A stretch of DNA of 64,000 bases from JAWLHJ01 sp039587535 (GTDB lineage Bacteria > Gemmatimonadota > Gemmatimonadetes > Longimicrobiales > Gaopeijiaceae), in contig JBDHIF010000003.1 in the NCBI GenBank assembly GCA_039587535.1, forward strand, positions 62,001 to 126,000, written 5' to 3'. Under the pieces are notes generated by a model that was not told the origin of the DNA, did no database searches, and was given only the letters and a program-made list of their open reading frames with translations. Position numbers and translations under genes: made by a program. Below, piece after piece: positions 43,400-52,614 of the stretch. Every line of letters starts with the position of its first letter. Position 1 is the first letter of the stretch.

Positions 43400-44380
43400 T
43401 CAGCGGTACAGGACCCGGCTGCAGGCCTCGACAACGCGGTCTGCGGACGGCTTGGCCAGGGCCTCCAGGCCCTTGGCATAGGGCATGGGAACATCGGCCT
43501 GTGTCACCCGCAGAATCGGCGCATCGAGGTGATCGAAAGCCTCTTCCTGAATCATGCTGGTGATCTGTGCCCCGGTCCCCGCGTACGGCCATCCTTCCTC
43601 GACGTACACCACGCGGTTCGTCTTGGCCACCGTGTCCAGGATGGCGTCCATGTCGAGCGGCCGGATGGTACGCAGGTCGAGCACGTCGGCCTCGATGCCG
43701 TCTTTCTCCAGCCTCTGGGCGGCCTGAAGCGCAACGTGGATCATCTTCCCGTGGGTGATGATGGATACGTCGGACCCTTCTCTCTTGAGGTCCGCCACGC
43801 CCAGCGGGATGATGAAGTCGTCGTCGTCCGGAACCTCGCCCTTCATGTTGTAGAGGAGCTCGCCCTCCATGAACGCCACGGGGTCGTTGTCCCGAATGGA
43901 GGCCTTCAGGAGCCCCTTGGCATCGGCGGGCGTCCCGGGGGTCACGACCTTGCACCCCGGAGCGTGCGAATAGTAGGTCTCACACGCCTGCGAGTGCTGC
44001 GCCGACAGCTGAAGCGCGGCTCCCGTGGGCCCGCGGAACACGATAGGCATCGGAAACTGGCCCGCGGACATGTAGTACATCTTCGCGGCGCTGTTGATCA
44101 CCTGGTCGATGGCCAGGAACGCGAAGTTGAAGGTCATGAACTCGATGACCGGCCGGAGGCCAGCCATGGCGGCCCCGACGCCCAAGCCCGTGAAGCCGAG
44201 CTCGCTGATGGGGGAATCCACCACCCTCTGATCGCCGAACTCTTCGAGGAGGCCCTTGGACACCTTGTAGGCCCCGTCGTACTCGGCCACCTCCTCACCC
44301 ATGAGGAAGACGTCCGGATCCCTCTCCATTTCTTCGCGCAGCGCCGCGTTGAGCGCCTCGCGGTAGGTCATGACCGCCAT
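43400..44380 (-). CDS. pdhB: Pyruvate dehydrogenase E1 beta subunit
   Basis: The 326-aa protein is the beta half of the E1 heterotetramer that decarboxylates pyruvate with thiamine diphosphate. Family motifs include MGEEVAEYDGAYKVSKGLL, the conserved SPISELGFTGLGVGAAM, FNFAFLAIDQVINSAAK and VYVEEGWPYAGTGAQI. Its start overlaps the pdhA stop by 1 nt (TAATG), so translation is coupled. A longer in-frame start upstream would lie inside pdhA and is not needed. Confidence 0.95.
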   Translation of the reverse strand: MAVMTYREALNAALREEMERDPDVFLMGEEVAEYDGAYKVSKGLLEEFGDQRVVDSPISELGFTGLGVGAAMAGLRPVIEFMTFNFAFLAIDQVINSAAKMYYMSAGQFPMPIVFRGPTGAALQLSAQHSQACETYYSHAPGCKVVTPGTPADAKGLLKASIRDNDPVAFMEGELLYNMKGEVPDDDDFIIPLGVADLKREGSDVSIITHGKMIHVALQAAQRLEKDGIEADVLDLRTIRPLDMDAILDTVAKTNRVVYVEEGWPYAGTGAQITSMIQEEAFDHLDAPILRVTQADVPMPYAKGLEALAKPSADRVVEACSRVLYR

Positions 44381-45465
44381 TACCCGTTCCGCTCCCGTCC
44401 GTCGAAGAAGAGCCTGCCGTGGTTCTCCTCCGCCCACACATGATGAAAGAGCTCCTCGGCCGCAGGGTGTGCGGACGCGTCAGCGAAGTCCGCAGCCTCG
44501 GATGCCAGAGCCCTCGCTTCCGCATCCAGCTCCTCGAGCTTGTCCTGGTCCAGGAGTCCGGCGCCAAAGAGAGTATCTCGAAGCATCGCAATCGGGTCGT
44601 CCTTCTTCTTCCGCTCCTCCACCTCCTCCGTAGACCGGTATGTCCCGGAAACTGGATCGGACATGGAGTGCCCGCGGAACCGATATGTCTGCAGATCCAC
44701 GAAGCGCGGGCCGCCCCCGCCCCGGACCTCCTCGGCGAGGTCCCGGAAGGCGGCGTACGTCTCGAGCACGTCCTGGCCGTTCACGGAGCTGGACGGAATC
44801 CCGTAGGAGAGGGCGCGCTCGGCGACGTCCGTCTCGGAAATGCGACTGAAAGCCGTCCCCATCCCGTACTCGTTGTTCTCCACGACGAAGATCGCCGGCA
44901 GCTCCCAGACGGCAGCCATGTTCAGCGCCTCGTGAAAGGCGCCCTGGTTCACGGCCGCGTCACCCATGAAGCAGACGACGACGCTGTCTTCTTTCTTGTA
45001 CTTGATCTTCCATGCGATTCCAGCGGCCAGCGGAACCTGCCCTCCGACGATGCCGTGACCACCCATGAAACGGACGTCGCCGCCGTAGATGTGCATCGAG
45101 CCACCTTTCCCCCTGGAGGGCCCGTCCACCCGGCCGTACAGCTCTGCCATGACGGCCTTGGGGTCGATGCCCTTGGCGATGGCCTGCGTGTGCTCCCGGT
45201 ACGCGGTGATGACGTAGTCGTCCTCGGCCAGGGGGCGGATGCAACCGGCGGCTCCCGCCTCCTGACCGATATGCAAGTGGCAGAAGCCGCCGATCTTCCC
45301 GATCGCGTAGGCCTCCTCGGCCTTCTCCTCGAAACGCCGATAGAGGAGCATGTCGCTCAGAAGCTGGAGCGCCAGCGCCTCGTCGATACCGTGCTTCTCG
45401 AGTGCAGCCACACTTTCCTTCTTATGGTTGCCGCCGCTCTTCCTTCGGGTCTTGGTCTCGGCCAT
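44380..45465 (-). CDS. pdhA: Pyruvate dehydrogenase E1 alpha subunit
   Basis: The 361-aa protein is the alpha half of E1. The thiamine-diphosphate site is visible as FMGDAAVNQGAFHEALNMAA ending near VVENNEYGMGT. Other markers are GGFCHLHIGQEAGAAGC, GKGGSMHIYGGDVRFMGGHG and the regulatory loop YRFRGHSMSDPVSGTYRS. The N terminus has a short basic tail. Only 1 nt separates it from the lipA stop, so lipA and pdh are transcribed together. Confidence 0.95.
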   Translation of the reverse strand: MAETKTRRKSGGNHKKESVAALEKHGIDEALALQLLSDMLLYRRFEEKAEEAYAIGKIGGFCHLHIGQEAGAAGCIRPLAEDDYVITAYREHTQAIAKGIDPKAVMAELYGRVDGPSRGKGGSMHIYGGDVRFMGGHGIVGGQVPLAAGIAWKIKYKKEDSVVVCFMGDAAVNQGAFHEALNMAAVWELPAIFVVENNEYGMGTAFSRISETDVAERALSYGIPSSSVNGQDVLETYAAFRDLAEEVRGGGGPRFVDLQTYRFRGHSMSDPVSGTYRSTEEVEERKKKDDPIAMLRDTLFGAGLLDQDKLEELDAEARALASEAADFADASAHPAAEELFHHVWAEENHGRLFFDGRERNG

Positions 45466-45466
45466 C

Positions 45467-46567
45467 TCAGGCTCCGTCTACAGGTCGGCCGGGTCGGCCG
45501 AGCTCAAGTTGCACGAGGTCCAGCTTGACCTCGGCGGGCGCGGGGATATCTGCTTCCAGCACATCCTGGATGGCACCAGGACCGCCTGCCTCGACCTCAC
45601 GCGCCTGCTCCTTCGCGTGGTAGCTGGAACGGACAAGTGGACCGGACTCGACGTGCTTGAAGCCGAGCTCCTCCTCCCCGATTCGCTTCCACTCCGCGAA
45701 TTCCTGCGGGGTGACCCAGCGCGCTACCGGGATGTGCATGGGGGATGGCCGGAGATACTGGCCCAGCGTCAGAATGTCCACCGACGCTTCACGCAGATCG
45801 ACCATCGCCTGACGGATCTCGTCCGGCTCCTCACCCATCCCCAGGATGATCCCGGTCTTCGTCAGCATCCCCGGATCGAGCTTCTTCACCGCACCGAGGA
45901 AGGAGATGGAGCGCCAGTAACGGCCGCCCGGACGAACATCGGGGTGCAAGCGCTCCACGGTCTCCACGTTGTGCCCGAGGATCGCCGGCTTCGCGTCCAC
46001 CACGATCTTCAGGGCAGGCTCATCGCCCTTGAAGTCCGGGATCAGCACCTCCACGGAGCAGCCCGGCACGGCCTCGTGCACGCGGCGGATGGTCTCGGCG
46101 TAGATCCCGGCTCCACCGTCCGGAAGCTCGTCCCGATTCACGCTCGTGATGACGACGTGCTCCAGCTCCATCTCCGCGACGGTCTGCGCAACGCGCCTGG
46201 GCTCGTCCGTATCCAGGCCCGACGGCATGCCATGGGCTACGCCGCAGTACTTGCAGGCCCTTGTACACACGTCGCCGAGGATCATGAAGGTGGCCGTCCC
46301 GGCCTCCCAGCACTCACCGATGTTCGGGCACCCCGCCTCCTCGCAGACCGTGTGGAGGGACTCGGAGCGCATCATCCTTTTAAGGCGGATGTAATTCGCA
46401 CCACCCGGCGACCGCACCTTCAGCCATTCCGGCTTCCGGGAACGGATGTCGATCGTATCCAGCCCCTCGTGAGCACGGATGCGATGGGTGCCCTTGGGCT
46501 TGACCGTACCCGTGTTCTTACCGGAGGGGGCATAGCCTCGCGGTGCTCGGTCGGTGGAGTCGCTCAT
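45467..46567 (-). CDS. lipA: Lipoyl synthase
   Basis: The 366-aa radical SAM enzyme inserts two sulfurs into protein-bound octanoyl groups to make lipoyl cofactor. The auxiliary cluster cysteines are in CEEAGCPNIGEC and the radical SAM motif is CTRACKYC. HPDVRPGGRYWRSISFLG and LRPSPMHIPVARWVTPQEF are family signatures. It has a longer C-terminal tail of about 40 residues. Its place directly before pdhA is logical, since the E2 lipoyl domain is its substrate. About 200 nt upstream probably hold the promoter. Confidence 0.95.
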   Translation of the reverse strand: MSDSTDRAPRGYAPSGKNTGTVKPKGTHRIRAHEGLDTIDIRSRKPEWLKVRSPGGANYIRLKRMMRSESLHTVCEEAGCPNIGECWEAGTATFMILGDVCTRACKYCGVAHGMPSGLDTDEPRRVAQTVAEMELEHVVITSVNRDELPDGGAGIYAETIRRVHEAVPGCSVEVLIPDFKGDEPALKIVVDAKPAILGHNVETVERLHPDVRPGGRYWRSISFLGAVKKLDPGMLTKTGIILGMGEEPDEIRQAMVDLREASVDILTLGQYLRPSPMHIPVARWVTPQEFAEWKRIGEEELGFKHVESGPLVRSSYHAKEQAREVEAGGPGAIQDVLEADIPAPAEVKLDLVQLELGRPGRPVDGA

Positions 46568-46767
46568 CTTCTGATGACCTCCGCTGCGCGAGATCAGCCG
46601 TTCGTTCGCAGCGAGGAAGGATCGTTGCCTGGAATGCAGATCGCCGGCGGAAGCTCGATGTCGAGGGCCCGCCGGGAGCCAGAAAAGGTAGCCGTAGCCC
46701 GTGCGGGGTTACAAGGATTCTTTCGGCCGATCCATGGTCCGTCGCCCTCCGGATGCCATTTCCGACG

Positions 46768-47505
46768 TCATTTCCCGTGGCTGATGATGTGGTCACGCAC
46801 CTGCCCGGGGTCATCGGTGCAGCAGATGAGCTCGAGATCCTCCGCGGAGATCTTCCCCTCCCGAGCCAGCGTGCCCCGGATCCAATCCATCAGTCCCCGG
46901 AAGTAATCCACGCCGAACAGCACGACGGGGAAGTCGCTGATCTTGGCCGTCTGGATCAGGGTCAGCGCCTCGAAAAGCTCGTCCAGGGTTCCAAACCCGC
47001 CGGGAAAGATCACGAACGCCTGGGCGTACTTCACGAACATGGTCTTTCGGACGAAGAAGTAACGGAAGTCCACGGCCACATCGAGGTACGGGTTTTCGTC
47101 CTGCTCGAACGGGAGCTCGATGTTGCAGCCGACAGACGGCGCCTCGCCGAGCTGAGCGCCCTTGTTGGCGGCTTCCATCATGCCCGGGCCACCTCCCGTG
47201 ATGATGGCGTATCCCGCCTCGGCGAGAAGCCGAGAGGTCTCTACACACGCCTGGTAGTGCGGGTCTTCCGGGCCGACCCGAGCGGAGCCGAACACCGACA
47301 CCGCGGGCCCGAGGTCAGCGAGCTCCTCGAAGCCCTCGACGAACTCGCCCATGATGCGGAATACGCGCCAGGCGTCCATCCCCACCGCGAGGCCGTCCTG
47401 GACGTCCAGTAGGCGCTCGTCCTCGGTCGCAGGTCGGCTGACAGCAGAGCGTCTGCCGGTTTCGGACACGGGGGGGCGGGACGAGTGGGTCGAGGAGTCG
47501 GTCAC
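46768..47505 (-). CDS. LOG-family protein (TIGR00730-like Rossmann fold)
   Basis: The 245-aa protein has the Rossmann-type fold of LOG proteins, often misnamed lysine decarboxylases. SVFGSARVGPEDPHY begins the fold, ITGGGPGMMEAANKGA follows, and the catalytic PGGFGTLDELFEAL is intact with the key Arg in RKTMFVKYAQAFV. These enzymes release the base from nucleoside 5'-monophosphates. A disordered N-terminal 45 residues precede the domain. The stop lies about 200 nt before lipA. Confidence 0.9.
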   Translation of the reverse strand: MTDSSTHSSRPPVSETGRRSAVSRPATEDERLLDVQDGLAVGMDAWRVFRIMGEFVEGFEELADLGPAVSVFGSARVGPEDPHYQACVETSRLLAEAGYAIITGGGPGMMEAANKGAQLGEAPSVGCNIELPFEQDENPYLDVAVDFRYFFVRKTMFVKYAQAFVIFPGGFGTLDELFEALTLIQTAKISDFPVVLFGVDYFRGLMDWIRGTLAREGKISAEDLELICCTDDPGQVRDHIISHGK

Positions 47506-47517
47506 GGCAAGATCGGG

Positions 47518-48504
47518 TCAAGGGTTGGCGAGAAGCCAAGCGCCGGTGCGAAGAAGGGCCTCTTCGTGCGCGTGAGACGGCGCCCAACCAAGGTGTTCGC
47601 GGATGCGGTGCGTCGGGAACGGGTTCTCCCCCAGTCCCAGCTGGATCAGTCGTTCCAGCGGAAGGTGCTGAGCGCCGGGCGTGGTCATGCCCAGACGCGT
47701 GAGGACGCCGCCCACGGAACGTACGAGGCTCCCCGGTAGCGCGACGAAGCGCGGTGTCTTCCCCATGCCGTCCGCCAGCCTCTCGAACAGCTCGCTCTGC
47801 GTGAGAGGGGAGTCCATGGCGAGGTTGAAGGTCTCACCGCCCACGCACCGCTCGACGACGAGGCGGAGCCCCGACGCCACGTTGCCCGCGTAGACCACGG
47901 GCAATGTGTTCTCCCCGTCGCCCAGAAGCGGGACGAGCGGGAGCCTCAGCACCCGGGCGATCGCCGGCGCCATGAGGCGATCACGTTCTCCGTAGACCGC
48001 GGAAGGACGGACGATGGTGACAGGAAGCCCACGCTGTTCCTCGATGCCCCGGACCACCTCCTCAGCCTCGCGCTTTGAGCGCGCATAGAGGTCTCCGGCT
48101 GGAATGGGGTGATCGATCGGAGTCTGCTCGTCTTTGAGTCCCGGGGCACCGCCGTACACCGCGACGGTCGACACGTGGGTCACGTGCTCTACACCGGCCA
48201 GACGCGCGGCAGTGAGCACGTTCCGCGTTCCGTCCACGTTGCTCTCGCGCACCTTCGGCCAGGAGCCCCCCGCATAGACCTGCGCGGCCGCGTGCACCAA
48301 GCGCTGGCATCCCTCCATGAGCGGCGCCAGGCTCTCGGCGTCGGACCGGATGTCGCCGCGCACGACGACGCAGCCAGCCTGGTCGAGGTAGGTCGTGTCT
48401 GAAGCGTCACGGCACAGGCCGACAACCTCGTGGCCGGCCGCGACGAGCTCACCCACCAGGTGCGACCCGATGAGGCCGCTGGCGCCGGTGATGAAAACCC
48501 TCAT
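47518..48504 (-). CDS. NAD-dependent epimerase/dehydratase family protein
   Basis: The 328-aa short-chain dehydrogenase of the extended type has the NAD motif ITGASGLIGSHLVGEL, the active-site Tyr-x-x-x-Lys in YARSKREAE, and VSTVAVYGGAPG. The substrate part (about 180-328) resembles sugar- or sterol-modifying epimerases. The substrate is unknown. The ATG at MRVFITGAS was chosen; a TTG nine codons upstream would form a TTGA overlap with the previous gene and is an alternative. Confidence 0.9.
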   Translation of the reverse strand: MRVFITGASGLIGSHLVGELVAAGHEVVGLCRDASDTTYLDQAGCVVVRGDIRSDAESLAPLMEGCQRLVHAAAQVYAGGSWPKVRESNVDGTRNVLTAARLAGVEHVTHVSTVAVYGGAPGLKDEQTPIDHPIPAGDLYARSKREAEEVVRGIEEQRGLPVTIVRPSAVYGERDRLMAPAIARVLRLPLVPLLGDGENTLPVVYAGNVASGLRLVVERCVGGETFNLAMDSPLTQSELFERLADGMGKTPRFVALPGSLVRSVGGVLTRLGMTTPGAQHLPLERLIQLGLGENPFPTHRIREHLGWAPSHAHEEALLRTGAWLLANP

Positions 48505-48527
48505 CGAGGGGGATTCCTGGAAGGGCT

Positions 48528-49325
48528 TCAACGCCCGGCCAGGAATGCCTCCGCTGTGTCTCGCACCAGGTCCATGGTGGTGCGGTGATCCAGGTATTCC
48601 TGGAGGCCCCGCTGCATCTGGGCATCGTAAACGGCCAGGAGGTGCTCGTAATAGGCCGCGGCCTGATCCATTCTCCCGAGCTCCTCCGCCGCGGCCGCCG
48701 CCGCCGTCAAACCCAGGATGTGGTCAGGGTCCTCCTGGAGAATGGACTCGGCGGTAAGCAGCGCCCCCTCCAGGTCCATGGCGGTGCGCTGGAGCAGCGA
48801 GAGGTGAAAGAGCCCGTCGAGATCAAGCGGCTGGGCACGCTCGTATGCGCCGATGGCCATGGGTACGAAGGCCTGCGCCTGAGCCGAATCACCCTGCTCG
48901 ACGCTCGTCATCACTCGATTGAAGAGCCGGTCTGCGGCTTCCCGTGGCGTCATCGAGCTGAGGTCCACGCCCGCCGCCCCCGCCGGCGCGGCGGGCGTGG
49001 TCGCGGAGCCAGGCGGTGCGACCGGTCCCGGGCGCACCATCGAGACCCCGATGGCCACGATCAGCCCGAACATGGCTGCTCCCGCGATCCACCATGGAAG
49101 GTTCTGTCCCCCGACGACGGCCGCCGCTGCTGCTCGACGGTCCCCGGATGCGCCTGCGGCGTTCTTCGCTCCGCATTGGCTGCAAAAGGCCGAGGATGGG
49201 CCGAGCTTTCCCCCGCATTGACTGCAGAAGCGGCCCCCGAGCTTGGCACCGCAGCTCTGGCAGAAGTTGCCGGCAGCCGGCTTCTGACACTCCGGGCAGA
49301 GGGGCCCGGACGGACTGGAACTCAT
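48528..49325 (-). CDS. Zinc-ribbon membrane protein with TPR-like domain
   Basis: The 265-aa protein starts with four CxxC knuckles in about 45 residues (CPEC, CQSCGAKLGG, CSQCGGKL, CSQCGAKN), enough for two zinc ribbons. A transmembrane helix follows near residues 77-95 (WWIAGAAMFGLIVAIGV), then a Pro/Ala linker. The outer part (about 125-265) is helical and repeat-like, as in tetratricopeptide proteins (GLFHLSLLQRTAMDLEGALL, LGRMDQAAAYYEHLLAVYD). The function is unknown; a cytoplasmic sensor joined to a periplasmic protein-binding domain is an inference. It runs into the epimerase gene. Confidence 0.84.
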   Translation of the reverse strand: MSSSPSGPLCPECQKPAAGNFCQSCGAKLGGRFCSQCGGKLGPSSAFCSQCGAKNAAGASGDRRAAAAAVVGGQNLPWWIAGAAMFGLIVAIGVSMVRPGPVAPPGSATTPAAPAGAAGVDLSSMTPREAADRLFNRVMTSVEQGDSAQAQAFVPMAIGAYERAQPLDLDGLFHLSLLQRTAMDLEGALLTAESILQEDPDHILGLTAAAAAAEELGRMDQAAAYYEHLLAVYDAQMQRGLQEYLDHRTTMDLVRDTAEAFLAGR

Positions 49326-49487
49326 TGTGCGCTATGACTCCGGATCGTCTGCAATGATCGGGCGAGGAGGGTGTCGGCGTGCCCGAGACCCGCGGTTATC
49401 GACACCACTTCGGGCGGCAAGCTCACCTTCGAGATGGTACCGTTGCGGCCGACGCGCTGCAACGGAACGAGCGGCTGCGGCCCGCCC

Positions 49488-50246
49488 TCAGAGGCCCGAG
49501 GGATGGTCCAGGAACTGCCACTCCAGATCGAATCGATCCGCCACGTGCTGCGCGAGGGCCCTCACGCCGAAGGTCTCCGTCGCATAGTGCCCGCCGAAGA
49601 GCACGTTCACCCCGAGTTCCATCGCATCGATGAAGGTATGGTGCGGACCCTCGCCCGTGACGAGGGCGTCGAGCCCCAGCTCCGCGGCGTCCCGCAGGAA
49701 GGAGGCGCCTCCCCCCGTCACCACCCCCACGCTCCGGACCTCCGTCGGGCCCCCGTCAATAAGGTGCACCCCTACCCCCAGAACGTCGCCAAGCGCAGAT
49801 GCCAGAGCGCTGGGCTCTACCGGCTCGGGTGTTCGTCCCCGCCACCCGACCTCGACGCCCTCGTACGACCCGAAGCGCTCGAGGTCTCGCAGCTCCAAGG
49901 CGCGTGCCAGGAGCGCACAGTTCCCCACCTCGGGGTGCGCATCCAGGGGAAGGTGCGCGCTGTAGAGTCCGAGGCCCGCCAGCATCAGGGGCCGCACTCT
50001 CTTGTACAGCGGCCCCGTAAGGGGCGCAGATCCGCCCCAAAACAACCCGTGGTGCACCAAGAGCAGGTCGACGTCGGCGGCCACGGCGTCCTCGATGGTC
50101 GCGATTGAGGCATCCACCGCCGCCCCGATTCGAGACACGTCTCGCGTCCCTTCCACCTGAATCCCGTTGTACGCAAGCCGGTAGTCCGGATGCCCCCCTA
50201 TAGACAGGTAGCGATCCATGTACTCGACGATTGATTCCATCTTCAT
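49488..50246 (-). CDS. Nif3-like dinuclear metal-centre protein
   Basis: The 252-aa protein is of the Nif3/YbgI family, hexameric with two metals per subunit. Metal ligands are in LLLVHHGLFWGG, YSAHLPLDAHPEVGN and FGGHYATETFGV. YNGIQVEG, near residue 27, is another family marker. The biochemical role is unsettled (described as GTP cyclohydrolase type 2-like). It starts with ATG at MKMESIVEY; the second ATG two codons in is equally good. Confidence 0.92.
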   Translation of the reverse strand: MKMESIVEYMDRYLSIGGHPDYRLAYNGIQVEGTRDVSRIGAAVDASIATIEDAVAADVDLLLVHHGLFWGGSAPLTGPLYKRVRPLMLAGLGLYSAHLPLDAHPEVGNCALLARALELRDLERFGSYEGVEVGWRGRTPEPVEPSALASALGDVLGVGVHLIDGGPTEVRSVGVVTGGGASFLRDAAELGLDALVTGEGPHHTFIDAMELGVNVLFGGHYATETFGVRALAQHVADRFDLEWQFLDHPSGL

Positions 50247-50510
50247 CCCTCAGCTCCCTTCGAACGGGGGTCGCGCCCTGCGTCTCGGTGGACGAATTGT
50301 GGAAAAAGCAGCCAGCTACCTCGCATCACGACCTTGTCCACAGGCCGTAGGGCGCCGTAACACATATATGGACAAGGAGTTATAGCTTATCTTGGAACCC
50401 TTCGTGAGCATTTTCCACAGCCGAGTGGGAGGTGGGGAAAAGCGCGGACCCGAGACGGTGCCTCAGGCCTTGCCGGCCGGAGCGGCAGAATCAGAACCAG
50501 AGGTCGAGTT
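50247..50510. other. Intergenic region with a DnaA-box-like cluster
   Basis: This 264-nt region between the leftward bactofilin and nif3 genes holds no gene. It contains TTTTCCACA twice (50298-50306 on the minus strand, 50411-50419 on plus), TTGTCCACA at 50334-50342, and an inverted TTGTCCATA at 50367-50375. The last two lie in opposite orientation around an AT-rich stretch (CACATATATGG, AGTTATAGCTTATC). Such nonamers are close to the DnaA box consensus TTATCCACA. It may titrate DnaA or be part of a second origin element; it also holds the promoter of nif3 or other regulatory sites. Confidence 0.5.
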
Positions 50511-50885
50511 CTAGCCGTAAGTCACGGCCTCGTCACCCAACATGTCGACACGCCCGTTGAACACCGCGCCCTCCTCGAGCTGAAGGCGAGGAGTGCTCAC
50601 GTCCCCCTCGATACGGCAGGTCGCCTGGAGCTCCAACCGCGACTCCGCGGTGACCGAGCCTTCCACGAGACCGGAGATCACCGCGTCCTGAGTGTAAACG
50701 TCCCCCACGACCCGGCCGTTCTTCCCAATAACCACTGCCTTTCCAGCCCGGACGCCCCCCTGCACGGCGCCCTCGATACGCAGTGACCCGTCCGTCTCAC
50801 AGTCCCCGACAACCTTCATCCCCGGCCCGATGATGGAGATGACCGACTCCGGTACGCTGCCCTGACTGGTGCGATCACGCGCCAT
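50511..50885 (-). CDS. Bactofilin
   Basis: The 124-aa cytoskeletal protein is of the bactofilin (DUF583) family. Its core is a beta-helix of short repeats: ISIIGPGMKVVGDCETDGSL, RIEGAVQGGVRAGKAVVIG, GRVVGDVYTQDAVISGLVEG, ARLQLEEG-type strands. The N-terminal 15 residues are disordered. Bactofilins form nonpolar filaments and often act with an M23 peptidase in cell-wall shaping; that gene lies directly upstream, 63 nt away. In Myxococcus bactofilins also position ParABS; parB is just beyond. Confidence 0.93.
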   Translation of the reverse strand: MARDRTSQGSVPESVISIIGPGMKVVGDCETDGSLRIEGAVQGGVRAGKAVVIGKNGRVVGDVYTQDAVISGLVEGSVTAESRLELQATCRIEGDVSTPRLQLEEGAVFNGRVDMLGDEAVTYG

Positions 50886-50948
50886 GCGCTGAAACTCCCG
50901 TAGAGATGAGTGACATGTCGGCCGCGAAGCCGACGGGGTCCAACGCCG

Positions 50949-51728
50949 TCATGACGGTTGTTGGACCATGCTGAGCGGATCCACCGGCTCGCCGTCCGTG
51001 AGGACTTCGAAGTGGAGATGGGGCCCCGTGGACCGACCGGTCGAACCCGAGAGGGCGATCACCTGCCGCTCGCGCACCTGTTGCCCGAGTGTGACCAACG
51101 TGAGGGAGGCGTGCCCATAGAGGGTGGTATAGCCATCGCCGTGATCGATCACGACGTATCGCCCGTACACCGCATCCTCTCCCACGTCTGCCACCACGCC
51201 CCCGCCCGATGCTCGGATATAGGAGTCGGATGGTACGGCGATATCAAGACCGGGGTGTCTTCCCTCGAACCCCTCGTGCAGGCCCTGCGTGACGAATCCC
51301 CGCTCAGTCAGCGGCCACAGGGTGGGCGGCGAAGGCCCCGCACGGCGGGCCTCGACGCCCGCGGACGTCCGACGCGCCAGGGTGACCGGGGGGAGCCACA
51401 TGTCCGACGGCTCATCGATAGCCTGCACCCCGAACATTCGGCGAATGTTCTCGTACTGCGTCTCGATCGTCTCCAGCCGGTCCACCAACGCCGTGACGCG
51501 GGCCTGGTCTTGTTCCAGAACGACGACCTGCTCCTCCAGCTCCGACACCTTGAGCGCTCGAGCCGCCAGGTACCACCAGCTGCCCACCATAAGCACGAGC
51601 ATGAGCGCCAAACCCACGGCCGCGGCCGCAAGCTGCCGGAGTCGGCGGTACGAAAGGTGATACGTCCTGCTGTCACGTCCGCCGTGGGGAACCACGACGA
51701 CGGAAAGCCGGCGAGGATCTGTGCTCAC
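50949..51728 (-). CDS. M23-family peptidoglycan endopeptidase
   Basis: The 259-aa membrane-anchored protein has an N-terminal basic segment and one transmembrane helix (about residues 34-55). A coiled coil follows (KVSELEEQVVVLEQDQARVT). The C-terminal LytM domain (about 140-255) holds the zinc ligands in GRHPGLDIAVP and PHLHFEVL and the pattern VVIDHGDGYTTLYGHAS. It should cut peptidoglycan crosslinks in the periplasm. The gene neighbours bactofilin downstream and parB upstream (7 nt), so all four genes parA, parB, M23 and bactofilin are probably one transcript. Confidence 0.93.
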   Translation of the reverse strand: MSTDPRRLSVVVVPHGGRDSRTYHLSYRRLRQLAAAAVGLALMLVLMVGSWWYLAARALKVSELEEQVVVLEQDQARVTALVDRLETIETQYENIRRMFGVQAIDEPSDMWLPPVTLARRTSAGVEARRAGPSPPTLWPLTERGFVTQGLHEGFEGRHPGLDIAVPSDSYIRASGGGVVADVGEDAVYGRYVVIDHGDGYTTLYGHASLTLVTLGQQVRERQVIALSGSTGRSTGPHLHFEVLTDGEPVDPLSMVQQPS

Positions 51729-51735
51729 CGGAGAA

Positions 51736-52614
51736 TCACCCGACGACGTCGCCGATGGTTCGCCGGGTCATCAGCTCGAAGATACGCTCGAAGTCGTCGT
51801 CGTTGTGGTAGGCGATCTGGATGGTGCCCCGGCCCCCTCGGGACGGCTTCACCGCGACGCGTGTCGCGAGGTGGTCGCGCAACGCGTCCTCCAGGGACTG
51901 AAGAACCGGATCCAAGGCGGGCCGCTTCTTCTTGTTCGCCGGCCGGATCGCTCCAGCCCGCCGCTCGGTTTCACGAACGGACCACCCCTCTTTGGCGCAC
52001 TGCCGTGCCAACTCGCTCGCCCTGCCCGGGTCGTCCACGGCCAGGAGCGCCCTGGCGTGCCCCGGCGTCAGCGCACCCTCCTGGAGGAGCCGGCGAACCG
52101 CCGCCGGGAGATTCAGCAGGCGCACTATATTCGCCACCGTGGACCGGTCCTTGCCCACGGACTTGGCGATATCCGTGTGGCTGAGCCCGAACTTCTCTGC
52201 CAACGCGACATATCCCTCGGCCTCCTCCAGCACGGACAAGGCTTCACGCTGCAGATTCTCGACCAGAGCCAGAACCAGCAGGGTCTCGTCACTGGCGTCG
52301 CGAACCACGACCGGAGCGTCGGTCCAGCCCAACGAAGAGATCGCGCGAAACCGGCGCTCCCCGGCGATGAGCTCGAACCTATCCCGAGCGCTGGGCGAAG
52401 GACGGACGACTAGAGGCTGGAGGAGCCCGTTCGCGTCGATGGACTGCGCGAGGTCCGAGAGCTCCTGCTCGGTGAAGACGGTTCGCGGCTGCAACGGATT
52501 CGGGACGATGGCGGCGAGCGGTAACGTGCGGATCTCGGTGCGGTCCGTCTCGGGCTCGAGATACTCCCCGATCAGCGCGCTCAGCCCCTTCCCGAGGCGC
52601 GGGCGTTCGCTCAT
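51736..52614 (-). CDS. parB: Chromosome-partitioning protein ParB
   Basis: The 292-aa centromere-binding protein begins with RLGKGLSALIGEYLEP. The CTPase/arginine-patch domain shows NPLQPRTVF and IAGERRFRAISSLGW; VENLQREALSVLEEAEGY leads into the helix-turn-helix (FGLSHTDIAKSVGKDRSTVA). The C-terminal dimerisation domain is about the last 50 residues. It binds the two parS sites found near mnmG. The start overlaps the parA stop (ATGA). Confidence 0.96.
   Translation of the reverse strand: MSERPRLGKGLSALIGEYLEPETDRTEIRTLPLAAIVPNPLQPRTVFTEQELSDLAQSIDANGLLQPLVVRPSPSARDRFELIAGERRFRAISSLGWTDAPVVVRDASDETLLVLALVENLQREALSVLEEAEGYVALAEKFGLSHTDIAKSVGKDRSTVANIVRLLNLPAAVRRLLQEGALTPGHARALLAVDDPGRASELARQCAKEGWSVRETERRAGAIRPANKKKRPALDPVLQSLEDALRDHLATRVAVKPSRGGRGTIQIAYHNDDDFERIFELMTRRTIGDVVG

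Noticed and set aside
46768..47505. Lysine decarboxylase
   Set aside because: The PGGxGTxxE motif marks LOG-type nucleotide phosphoribohydrolases; the decarboxylase name is a known mis-annotation.
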